Assembly (NCBI GenBank): GCA_002897935.1
Contig: BDTA01000072.1
Span: forward strand, 1-35,723
Reading direction: 5' to 3'
Source of the DNA: a bacterium BMS3Abin08
GTDB lineage: Bacteria > Nitrospirota > Thermodesulfovibrionia > Thermodesulfovibrionales > JdFR-85
Length of the DNA stretch: 35,723 nucleotides
The position numbers and the translations under genes were made by a program. Below are positions 28,459 through 35,723 of this stretch, one piece after another; position 1 is the first letter of the stretch, and each line of letters opens with the position of its first letter. The notes under the pieces were generated by a model. That model did not search any database. It had not been told where the DNA came from and worked only from the letters and a program-made list of their open reading frames with translations.

Positions 28459-29724
28459 CTACTCAATGTCAAGCCTGTTTATCACCATACCGGTCAGTAT
28501 CTTTGGATAAAAATAGGTGGATTTTGGCGGCATGCGGAGACATGTAAGGGATACCTTTTCAACCTCTGAAACGCTGGTTGGCCTGAGAAAGAACGCAGCC
28601 TGGAATTCACCGGTCCGAACCCGCCGTAACGTGGTTTCAGTGTCCATCTCAAAGGCAACCTCTTCAACCCGGAAGATCCTTTTCAGGATCAATTCATGAA
28701 GCACGGTCACATCGAGATCCCTGAGGACCCCGGGAGTCCCGGAGAGGTTATCCCCCGTATATCTCAGCACATAGCCTGACTTGTCACCATTGAGGGCAAG
28801 ACCAATGGTATGTTGATTCCCCTCGATCTCCCTGACAATTCCGGCCACGTCTTCGATCCTCCTCAGTATGAAGTACCTCTCGAGGGGTTTGATGATACTG
28901 TCCTTCACGGAGCCTGACTTGTGGGAGAGTCTCTTCACCAGCCTGTGGGTAGGCAGGACGGTCAATCCTCCGTCAGCAATATTCACAAGATACATAAGGA
29001 CATAATTGTAGGGCTCCCTGCCTGTATGTGAGGGGTTTTTTCTCATCATCTCATTTCTGTAATCAAGGGCCGTTTCATACCGGTGATGTCCGTCTGCAAT
29101 ATAGATCGGCCGGCCTCTCAATTTCTCCTGTATAAAGGAGATATCATCGGGGTCATCGAGCAGCCACATCCTGTGCCGGGCCCCGTTGAGGTCCCTCGCC
29201 TCCATATATGGTTTCTCCGAACAGGTCCTTTCAAAAATGCCTCCAAGGTTGCAATCACGACGGTTATAGATAGAGAAGATGGGGCTGAGGTTTGCATTGC
29301 AGTGTTTAATGAGACTGAGCCTGTCAGCCTTGGGCTTGGAGTGTGTTGCCTCATGGGGATAAACCCCTTTACAGAGGTCCGTGATATATACCCGGCCGAA
29401 GATTCCCCTCATTACTTCCTGTCTGTTTTCGATAGTGTAACTGACCTTACAAACATAAAAAAGGGGCCTCTCTGCCTGGATAAGGATGCCCTCCCGGAGC
29501 CACTCCGTGAGAAACCTCCTTGCCCTGGTATATCTGTTCTCCTGATCGCTGTCCGTATCATAGGTCTTGCCGAAATCGACCCTTACAAAATTGTAAGGGC
29601 TCTTTCTGTAGAGTTCATCCTTTACCTCCGGGCTGATAATATCATAGGGGGGAGATACAACGTCATCACCCTTTATTTTTTCGGTATTGTAGACAACACC
29701 CTTAAAAGGCACAACCTCTGTCAT
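28459..29724 (-). CDS. DUF1015 family protein
   Basis: A 421-residue protein. It begins VVPFKGVVYNTEKIKGDDVV, with PYDIISPEV shortly after, and contains YIADGHHRYETALDYRNEM (about residues 208-226), the hallmark of DUF1015. The family is widespread in anaerobes; its biochemical function is not established. It is upstream of gap in the same direction but 73 bases away, so it may share transcription. Confidence 0.93.
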   Translation of the reverse strand: MTEVVPFKGVVYNTEKIKGDDVVSPPYDIISPEVKDELYRKSPYNFVRVDFGKTYDTDSDQENRYTRARRFLTEWLREGILIQAERPLFYVCKVSYTIENRQEVMRGIFGRVYITDLCKGVYPHEATHSKPKADRLSLIKHCNANLSPIFSIYNRRDCNLGGIFERTCSEKPYMEARDLNGARHRMWLLDDPDDISFIQEKLRGRPIYIADGHHRYETALDYRNEMMRKNPSHTGREPYNYVLMYLVNIADGGLTVLPTHRLVKRLSHKSGSVKDSIIKPLERYFILRRIEDVAGIVREIEGNQHTIGLALNGDKSGYVLRYTGDNLSGTPGVLRDLDVTVLHELILKRIFRVEEVAFEMDTETTLRRVRTGEFQAAFFLRPTSVSEVEKVSLTCLRMPPKSTYFYPKILTGMVINRLDIE

Positions 29725-30134
29725 TGCTCTTTCCTTTCCCTAAATTGAGTCAGTGTATAAAGTCGAGCTGTAGTCGTTTTTCCGTCATTCCGGCTTGTCC
29801 GGAATCGTTCTATAAGAAGGATTCCCGACTCGCTTCGCTTACGGGAATGACAAATAACTGTAGTTTATACACAGACTATAGTTATTCTTTATATGATGCT
29901 TTTCAGGCCCTTAAAGCAACGGTCAGGCCTGGAAATCTTCAAGACCGGTAGAGCGAGGATATGAAATTATACAATTGCGCCCGGATTTCGGGCACTTGGG
30001 TGTCTTATGGTTACGAAGGTCAAAGAAGATAGATTTTAACATGGCATATCCATTTTATTCAAACAGAAAGTGTCTGTGATTCTGGAGATGTTGCGGAAGC
30101 GCCGGGTGCATAGACCTTTAAGAAGCGCCCTTCC
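29725..30134. other. Gene-free gap between DUF1015 and glgP
   Basis: It contains repeat A2 (29748-29879) and then about 250 bases with no ORF I can support. A GCCCG/CGGGC hairpin (29979-29993) lies beyond the end of glgP on its strand but lacks a T-run. Confidence 0.6.
29748..29879. repeat. Palindromic element A2, intact copy
   Basis: About 132 bases with long imperfect terminal inverted repeats: the left end AGTCAGTGTATAAAG and the reverse complement of the right end, AGTCTGTGTATAAAC. The core has GTCATTCCGGCTTGTCCGG and CGGGAATGACA. It contains no ORF. It is the reference copy for recognising the disrupted A1. Confidence 0.8.
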
Positions 30135-31847
30135 CTACCTGATATATGCCTCTGTTACATACCTTCTCATCATCCTGTGTGAGTTGAAGTAATAGGCTAT
30201 CTTCCCGATTGCATTCTCCATCATCTTGATCCAGCCCTTTCTGTTTTCATAATATGTGGGGATCACGGTATTCTGAAGTTTCAGGTAAAGGTCTTCGGCA
30301 TCCCTTGAAGGATCGGCCGGCACATCAGGTGGGGGACCTATCGCCCAACCCGTGTACCCCTCAATATGCCCCTCTATCCACCATCCGTCGAGGACACTGA
30401 AGTTCACCACACCGTTATGGGCTGCCTTCATCCCGCTTGTGCCTGAGGCCTCGTATGGTCTTAAGGGTGTGTTTAACCAAACATCCACCCCTGAAACCAT
30501 CTTCAGAGCAAGATCCATGTTGTAGTTCCTGAGATAGGCCACCCTGATCCTGTCCCCTAATCTTTCGGAGATTTCAAATATCCTCTTGATCAGCCCCTTC
30601 CCCGTTTCATCCCTTGGGTGCGCCTTGCCTGCATATATAATCTGTATCTTCCCCTGGCCTATCTCCACCAGCCTGTCTATATCGGAAAAAATAAGGTCAG
30701 CGCGTTTGTATGCGGTTGCACGTCTGGCAAAACCGATTGTGAGGACTTCATCGCTCATCTGCATCCCGGTATCTTCGCGGACAGTGTCGATCAGGGTTCT
30801 CTTTGCCTCCATGTGGGCAGCCCAGATCTCCTCTTTGGGAATCTTTCCCACCCTTACAAATATCTCCGGTTCATTGGCCCATCCCGGCAGATACCTGTCG
30901 TAAATCCTCCTGAAGGGGTCAGAGGTCCATGTGTATGAATGAACACCGTTGGTGACGGCATGAATCTCATATCCCGGGAACATGTTCTGTGAGACCTCGC
31001 GGTGCTTTTTTGCAACCCCGTTTATATAGTTGCTGAGATTAAGCGCCAGCATTGTCATGTTCAGACGTTCCTGCCCCCCGAATTCCTTGATAACGTCGAT
31101 GGGAACCACGTCACAGAGAATCCTCTCCACGAGTTCATAGGAGAATTTGTCGTGCCCGGCCTTAACGGGGGTGTGGGTGGTAAAGACACAAAGCCCCCTG
31201 ACCTTTTCAATATCCCAGACAAGATGTTCATCCCAGACCTCTTCAATATCCTTCCTGAACTTCCTGAGAAGTTCAAGGATCAGGAGACTTGAATGCCCTT
31301 CGTTCATATGATACTTCCTGATCTCGAACCCGAGACTGTCAAGCATCCTTACCCCGCCGATCCCCAGGACTATCTCCTGTTTTAACCTGTATGATTCGTC
31401 ACCACCGTAAAGATAGTGGGTTATAGACCTGTCCTGTTCATGGTTTTCTTCGATATCGGTATCGAGGCAAAGTATCGGCACCATCCCACCTGTGACACTC
31501 TTCTGAATATAGACCCATGCACCGACATAAACCTCCCTTTCCTCGATAAACACCTTTACCCTATCCCCGAGGGGAGACATGAAGTCGCGGGGGTTCCAGT
31601 CATCAGGTGATTCTATCTGCCGGCCGTTATCGTCGATATCCTGCCGGAAATATCCCTTCTTGGTAAGCAGCGTCACTGCCACTATGGGGAGTTTCAGATC
31701 GGCAGCAGACCTGATTGTGTCCCCCGCAAGCACCCCGAGCCCGCCACTGTAGGTTGGGATGTCACTTCTGAGCCCTATCTCCATGGAGAAATAGGCGATT
31801 TTAGGACCGCGCGTGTAATCATTTAAAGAAAAACTCTCCACATTCAT
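30135..31847 (-). CDS. glgP: Alpha-glucan (glycogen/maltodextrin) phosphorylase
   Basis: I start at the ATG giving MNVESFSLNDYTRGPKIAYF (570 residues), because AGGAGG lies four bases upstream; the frame is open a further 55 codons without homology-like content. SMEIGLRSDIPTYSGGLGVL near the N-terminus and EASGTSGMKA (466-475), which belongs to the PLP/phosphate site region, identify the short GT35-type phosphorylases of bacteria and archaea. It releases glucose-1-phosphate from stored glucan in the cytoplasm. It is divergent from lpxK. Confidence 0.95.
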   Translation of the reverse strand: MNVESFSLNDYTRGPKIAYFSMEIGLRSDIPTYSGGLGVLAGDTIRSAADLKLPIVAVTLLTKKGYFRQDIDDNGRQIESPDDWNPRDFMSPLGDRVKVFIEEREVYVGAWVYIQKSVTGGMVPILCLDTDIEENHEQDRSITHYLYGGDESYRLKQEIVLGIGGVRMLDSLGFEIRKYHMNEGHSSLLILELLRKFRKDIEEVWDEHLVWDIEKVRGLCVFTTHTPVKAGHDKFSYELVERILCDVVPIDVIKEFGGQERLNMTMLALNLSNYINGVAKKHREVSQNMFPGYEIHAVTNGVHSYTWTSDPFRRIYDRYLPGWANEPEIFVRVGKIPKEEIWAAHMEAKRTLIDTVREDTGMQMSDEVLTIGFARRATAYKRADLIFSDIDRLVEIGQGKIQIIYAGKAHPRDETGKGLIKRIFEISERLGDRIRVAYLRNYNMDLALKMVSGVDVWLNTPLRPYEASGTSGMKAAHNGVVNFSVLDGWWIEGHIEGYTGWAIGPPPDVPADPSRDAEDLYLKLQNTVIPTYYENRKGWIKMMENAIGKIAYYFNSHRMMRRYVTEAYIR

Positions 31848-32067
31848 CCTCCTGAAAAGACCCGTCCCGGGACTTATATGATCGCTGTATGGAAGACCGG
31901 GCTTAGGCATGCCTGAAGCAGGGAGGGGATCGGTATTGCCGGCCCGGTAAGCCTGTTCTATTATAAGGAGTATTCCAGTAATTATGGAAGAGTTGTAAAT
32001 GAGAAGTTCCAATTTATAGGAGGCGGGTTCATCAATAGTACATCAATCCTTTAAAACAAGGTGAATA

Positions 32068-33084
32068 TTGTATTATATATCTATGTCTCCGATAGAGTAT
32101 CTATACTATCTGGGCTACAGGGTCGACAGATCTCTGAAGACTTCCAGAAGGAGACGTCTCTATGCAAGAACGGTAAGCGTTGGCAATATCACCCTCGGGG
32201 GGGCCGGAAAGACTCCACTTGTCATATCCCTTGTCACCGAGGCGGTAAAAAGGGGCCTGAGGTCCTGCATACTCACCCGTGGATACCGGGGCAGGGCAAA
32301 GGACTCAGCCCTGGTCAGTATAGGCAACGGCCCCCTTATCAGATGGGAGGCGGCAGGCGATGAGCCATACTATATGGCCACCAGGCTAAAGGGTGTCTGG
32401 ATAGTTAAGGACAGGAACCGCTACAGGGGGAGCCTTGTTGCAGGCGGGATGGATATCTTTATCCTGGACGACGGCTATCAGCACTGGCAACTTGAGCGTG
32501 ATATGGATATACTCGTGATTGATGCCAATCGTCCCTTTGGAAATAACAGGCTCCTGCCCCTTGGCAGGCTGAGAGAGCCTTTAGATGCCATGGAAAGGGC
32601 GGATATTATCCTCATAAACCATTCCAGAGAAAAAAGGGCGGACCTTGAATCCGATATCAGGCGTTATAATACCTCCGCACGGATATTCTACTCCTATTAC
32701 CATCCCTCGGGGCTCGTTACACCGGGAGGGCAATCCCTCTCTCTTGCACGGGTTGAGGGGAAGAAGGTCCTTGCCTTCTCGGGAATCGGGTCGCCGGAAA
32801 ACTTTCTCAAGACACTGAGGGGTATAGGTCTGGGCATTGCCGGGCATGTGCCTTTCAGAGACCACCACTTATACAGCGGGGAGGATTTCGACATGATTCT
32901 GCGGAGGGCTGACAGGGCGGGAGCAGAGGTAATACTCACAACAGAGAAGGATTTGGTCAAGATCCGGAAACACGCGGAGTCCCGGGATTGTCCCCCGCTT
33001 TATGCCCTCAGGGTCGATCTTGAGATATTTGACGAAAAATTTTATGATATTATATTTGAAGACCCCGGAGGCAGCGATGACTAA
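32068..33084 (+). CDS. lpxK: Tetraacyldisaccharide 4'-kinase
   Basis: A 338-residue lipid A kinase acting at the cytoplasmic face of the inner membrane. Walker A is GGAGKTPL, preceded by SVGNITLGG. FILDDGYQHW is the family signature, and TTEKDLVKI near the C-terminus fits. The N-terminus is short and hydrophobic. The TTG at 32068 has AAGGTG four bases upstream; the ATG at 32083 has no ribosome-binding site, so I prefer TTG, weakly. It shows that the host makes lipid A. Its end overlaps the YjbQ gene. Confidence 0.93.
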   Translation: MYYISMSPIEYLYYLGYRVDRSLKTSRRRRLYARTVSVGNITLGGAGKTPLVISLVTEAVKRGLRSCILTRGYRGRAKDSALVSIGNGPLIRWEAAGDEPYYMATRLKGVWIVKDRNRYRGSLVAGGMDIFILDDGYQHWQLERDMDILVIDANRPFGNNRLLPLGRLREPLDAMERADIILINHSREKRADLESDIRRYNTSARIFYSYYHPSGLVTPGGQSLSLARVEGKKVLAFSGIGSPENFLKTLRGIGLGIAGHVPFRDHHLYSGEDFDMILRRADRAGAEVILTTEKDLVKIRKHAESRDCPPLYALRVDLEIFDEKFYDIIFEDPGGSDD

Positions 33085-33496
33085 GTACATAAATGTCAAG
33101 ACCGGCTCAAGAACAGACATGATTGATATAACATCCCAGGTCCAGGAGGTTATCGACAGGACAGGAATAACCGATGGCATATGTTATCTGTACGTTCCCC
33201 ACACCACTGCGGCAGTCACCATTAATGAAGGGGCCGACCCCTCTGTAAGAAGGGATATTATGAAGGCGCTCTCACGTTTAATCCCAAGGGATGCCGGATA
33301 CAGTCACATGGAAGGCAATGCGGATGCCCATATAAAATCGTCCCTGGTCGGGTCGTCCACCTATGTCTTTATAGAAAAGGGAAAGATTCTTCTTGGAACC
33401 TGGCAGTCCATATTCTTCTGCGAATTCGACGGTCCCAGGCACAGGAGGGTAGCCATAAAGGCAAGAGCTGTCAGAGCTTCCCGCAGTAAGCCCTGA
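33077..33496 (+). CDS. YjbQ/UPF0047 family protein (paralogue 2)
   Basis: A 139-residue protein starting MTKYINVKTGSRTDMIDIT, with GGAGG just upstream and overlapping lpxK by eight bases; longer in-frame starts lie within lpxK. It has the full family signature: YVPHTTAAVTINEGADP, HMEGNADAHIKSSLVGSS and GTWQSIFFCEFDGPRHRR. Family members have been connected to thiamine-phosphate-synthase-like activity; the actual role is uncertain. It is the canonical member, whereas the copy at 12,004 is diverged. Confidence 0.92.
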   Translation: MTKYINVKTGSRTDMIDITSQVQEVIDRTGITDGICYLYVPHTTAAVTINEGADPSVRRDIMKALSRLIPRDAGYSHMEGNADAHIKSSLVGSSTYVFIEKGKILLGTWQSIFFCEFDGPRHRRVAIKARAVRASRSKP

Positions 33497-33846
33497 CGAG
33501 GTCCCCTTTGGCCGGCCATAGGGCGCCGTATGTGCACCTGAGAAGTCCTCTGTCTTACTTCCGGGTCCTCTCTTTGTGCCTTCAATGCCCTCATATCTCC
33601 ATCTCCTCATCCTGTTTCGAGGTTTATTGGCAATCCCGAACGCATTCGGGAATGACATTGTGTGTTGTGGTTAATGTTGAATTGAATGTTAAGCCTGTCT
33701 TAGAAAAAACACGAGAGAGCCTCTTATTTTACACCATGGCGGGCCTGTAAATTGAAATGTAACAGGTCGTTTTTGTATCTTAATAGATGTAGAAGTCATC
33801 GTCCATAGAGGGAGTATTTATCATTAATGGAAACAGAGGTGTAGTT
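33497..33846. other. Gene-free gap with truncated repeat A4
   Basis: ORFs found here are short and overlap the repeat. A4 and its flank fill 33631-33722; the rest shows no clear RNA or gene. A GAGGTG site at 33837-33842 serves the next gene. Confidence 0.6.
33631..33722. repeat. Truncated repeat A4 with flank
   Basis: CAATCCCGAACGCATTCGGG runs directly into AATGACATTGTGTGTTGTGG. Compared with A3, the middle of the palindrome (from AGTCGGG to GCCGG, about 40 bases) is missing. The flank then matches A3: GCCTGTCTT, AACACGA and AGAGCCT. Confidence 0.75.
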
Positions 33847-34485
33847 ATGAACATTAAGGGCATAATTGAGAGGGCCGTGGGCAGGAAGGTCGATATAACC
33901 CTGACGGACAACAGGACAAATATAATAAGCTTCAGGGAATCAAGGGGAAGAATAGTTCTCAGAATTCAAAGGGTTTTTACCGAGGCGCCACTGGACGTAA
34001 TCCTTGAGATAGCGGATCTGGTCAGGGACCCCTCAAGAAAGACCCCCCTCATCGATGATTTCTTCAGGCGCAAGAAATGGAAAATAAAGAAAAGGCCACA
34101 CATTTCAGACAGGATCGAGCCGCTTGGGCGGGTCTATAACCTGGAGAAGATATTCGACAAACTCAACAGGGAGTATTTCTCGGACGAGGTAAGGGCAAAT
34201 ATAACCTGGGGTAGACGTTCGCCGGCCAGGTCCGTACGTAAGCGCACCCTGGGCAGTTACAACGCTGAAACAGGGACCATCAGGATCAACCCCATGCTGG
34301 ACAGTGTAAGGGTTCCGCTGTTTTTTATTGAGTATGTGGTCTACCATGAAATGCTGCATGCCAAGCTGGGCATCAGACGTAACAGCAATGGCAGGCTCCG
34401 GATCCATACAAGGGAATTCAAGGAGATGGAAGGAAGCTTCCGTTACTACAAAAGTGCCGTTGAGTGGGAGAAGAGAATAGCTTAA
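33847..34485 (+). CDS. SprT-like zinc metalloprotein
   Basis: A 212-residue protein with HEMLH (H167, E168, H171) and a likely third ligand H187 in RIHTREFKEMEG, the zincin pattern of the SprT-like domain. The region from about 98 (LEKIFDKLNREYF) to 200 is the domain; residues 1-90 are an N-terminal extension of unknown role. SprT-like proteins include DNA-protein crosslink proteases, but bacterial members are mostly uncharacterised. GAGGTG precedes the ATG. It is seven bases before dtd. Confidence 0.85.
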   Translation: MNIKGIIERAVGRKVDITLTDNRTNIISFRESRGRIVLRIQRVFTEAPLDVILEIADLVRDPSRKTPLIDDFFRRKKWKIKKRPHISDRIEPLGRVYNLEKIFDKLNREYFSDEVRANITWGRRSPARSVRKRTLGSYNAETGTIRINPMLDSVRVPLFFIEYVVYHEMLHAKLGIRRNSNGRLRIHTREFKEMEGSFRYYKSAVEWEKRIA

Positions 34486-34492
34486 CCGCGTT

Positions 34493-34993
34493 ATGAAGGC
34501 GCTCCTGCAGAAGGTTAACGATGCATCCGTGGCAATAAACGGCAGGGTGTATTCCCGCATTGGGAGGGGGTTGCTTGTATTCCTCTGTGTGGTCAGGGGA
34601 GATACGGTTGAAGACGTTAACTACCTGTGCAAAAAGATCCCGGTCCTGAGGGTATTCGATGATCCCTCGGGGAGGATGAACCTCTCTATCAAGGAGATCG
34701 GGGGTGAATTGCTCGTTGTATCACAGTTTACCCTTGCTGCAAGGCTCGGAAAGGGTAAACGGCTCTCCTTTGATAATGCTGAATCATCCGGTAAGGCCCG
34801 GGAGATGTACAAACTTTTCACCAATAGACTCACAGGGGAAGGGCTGCCCGTATCCACCGGTATCTTCGGGGAGTACATGGAGATATCCCTGACAAATGCC
34901 GGGCCGGTCACTATACTTGTTGATTCAAGGGAGAAGAAGCCACAACAACAAAATCATAAAACACAGACCGGAGACCTCCGTAGCAGTGGATAA
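34493..34993 (+). CDS. dtd: D-aminoacyl-tRNA deacylase
   Basis: A 166-residue protein that removes D-amino acids from mischarged tRNA. Both family motifs are present: SQFTLAARLGKGKRLSF (usual SQFTL...KGxRPSF, with Leu for Pro) and TNAGPVTILVDS (the Gly-cisPro loop). About 15 polar residues follow the usual end. It is directly downstream of the SprT-like gene on the same strand and probably co-transcribed. Confidence 0.96.
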   Translation: MKALLQKVNDASVAINGRVYSRIGRGLLVFLCVVRGDTVEDVNYLCKKIPVLRVFDDPSGRMNLSIKEIGGELLVVSQFTLAARLGKGKRLSFDNAESSGKAREMYKLFTNRLTGEGLPVSTGIFGEYMEISLTNAGPVTILVDSREKKPQQQNHKTQTGDLRSSG

Positions 34994-35001
34994 AAGGCTC
35001 T

Positions 35002-35021
35002 GGGTTTGACCACTTAAGCCC
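35002..35021 (+). terminator. Possible weak terminator after dtd
   Basis: GGGTTT pairs with AAGCCC (6 bp with one G-U, 8-base loop) 8 bases after the dtd stop. The T-run (ATTTTTATT) is about 15 bases further on, which is too far for a classical terminator. Confidence 0.25.
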
Positions 35022-35131
35022 TTAACTCCACTCCTCATTTTTATTCAGTGAAAACACTCTTCTCCAACCGTAATTCCACTAAAGTTTTCTCCGGTCCGGC
35101 CGATAAATAATACTGAAGGAGGTCAGGGTAA

Positions 35132-35707
35132 ATGCTCACATTAGGGGTCATCCCGAAGAACTTTCCGTTAAAACTCACGGTAAAGGTGATACTCGTCATT
35201 GCCGCAGGGGTAGTGGTAACGGGGGCACTGCTGTACGTTAGCAGCCAGATATGGCTGGGGGAGAGCTACACCGAGGGGCTGAAGACCCTCTCGAAATCCA
35301 GGGGGGTTCTTTTAAGAAACAGCATCATCATCTACGCCACAACCTCCCTGTTTGTTCTTGGCGGGATCGTCGTCCTGGGCCTTCTTTACTCCCACAGGGT
35401 TGCGGGTCCCCTTTACAGGCTTGCTGCAACAGCGAGGCGGATCTCCGGCGGTGATTATACGGTTCACGTAAAGCTCAGGGATGGGGATGCAGTGCATCCC
35501 CTTGCCGACTCTATGAATCAACTCGTTGAGGGCTACAACGAAAGGCTCAGGCGGCTCACCGAGGCTCTGAACTCCTTAGAGGAGGCATCGGAGCGGCTTG
35601 GGGCGGCTACAGAGCAAGGGAGGGCCGAGGATCTTGAGGAAGCAGTGGACGGTTTATTCAACTGCTGTGAAGGGCTAAAGAGAAGCATCGAGGATATAAG
35701 GCTGTGA
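35132..35707 (+). CDS. HAMP-domain membrane protein without output domain
   Basis: A 191-residue protein with two membrane segments (about 17-39 and 65-86), a short loop outside between them and a HAMP domain (about 87-140: HRVAGPLYRLAATARRISGG, D-rich, then SMNQLVEGYNERL). A coiled coil follows (about 140-191). There is no kinase, GGDEF or methyl-accepting domain. AAGGAGG precedes the ATG. Proteins like this may act as regulators or scaffolds next to another operon; what follows lies outside the window. Confidence 0.85.
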   Translation: MLTLGVIPKNFPLKLTVKVILVIAAGVVVTGALLYVSSQIWLGESYTEGLKTLSKSRGVLLRNSIIIYATTSLFVLGGIVVLGLLYSHRVAGPLYRLAATARRISGGDYTVHVKLRDGDAVHPLADSMNQLVEGYNERLRRLTEALNSLEEASERLGAATEQGRAEDLEEAVDGLFNCCEGLKRSIEDIRL

Positions 35708-35723
35708 AGCGGATGATCACAGG

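Noticed and set aside
29752-29879. CRISPR-like repeat
   Set aside because: The TCATTCC copies are dispersed and palindromic, kilobases apart, without regular spacers.
33508-33750. 80-codon ORF after the second YjbQ gene
   Set aside because: It overlaps repeat A4, has no ribosome-binding site and has no recognisable domain.

Overview
The window comes from the chromosome of a Gram-negative bacterium: there is an lpxK lipid A kinase and a lipobox lipoprotein. The deep-branching anaerobe look (Nitrospirota- or Desulfobacterota-like gene content, a core-MetE-type protein, DUF1015, a short GlgP-type phosphorylase) is an inference, since no rRNA is present to fix the taxonomy. Coding density is high on both strands. 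Gaps between operons carry a family of small palindromic repeats.

Region 1 (1-11,960, + strand) is the classical translation/transcription block: the end of tuf, rpmG, tRNA-Trp(CCA), secE, nusG, rplK, rplA, an L10-leader RNA, rplJ (apparently starting at CTG), rplL, a long hairpin, rpoB and rpoC (TTG start), then a hairpin. A YjbQ-family gene follows at 12,004.

Region 2 (12,450-19,400, - strand) holds a PhoR/PhoB-like two-component pair, a 650-base repeat-rich gap with one repeat nested in another, mutS2 with its own terminator, a terminal-inverted-repeat element, and tmk overlapping a core-MetE-like gene.

Region 3 (19,470-21,830, + strand) is a HEAT-type protein followed by three stop/start-overlapping hydrolases (creatininase, isochorismatase and histidine-phosphatase families).

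Region 4 (21,900-29,730) is mostly - strand: a GAF-GGDEF protein, an inositol-monophosphatase-family enzyme, gap, pgk, a thioredoxin-fold lipoprotein and DUF1015. A DUF4124 membrane protein lies on +. The thioredoxin-fold gene is the most interesting object here. Its reading frame is interrupted by one TGA exactly where the first Cys of a WCxxC active site belongs, the frame continues normally to the end of the fold, and a SECIS-like hairpin lies just downstream. I read it as an exported selenoprotein with a UxxC motif.

Region 5 (30,130-35,723) holds glgP (-), then on + lpxK overlapping a second YjbQ paralogue, a SprT-like metalloprotein, dtd and a HAMP-domain membrane protein.

The genes serve information processing, glycolysis/glycogen turnover, envelope and signalling. 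No selA/B/C/D gene lies in the window, so Sec decoding must be tested elsewhere in the genome.
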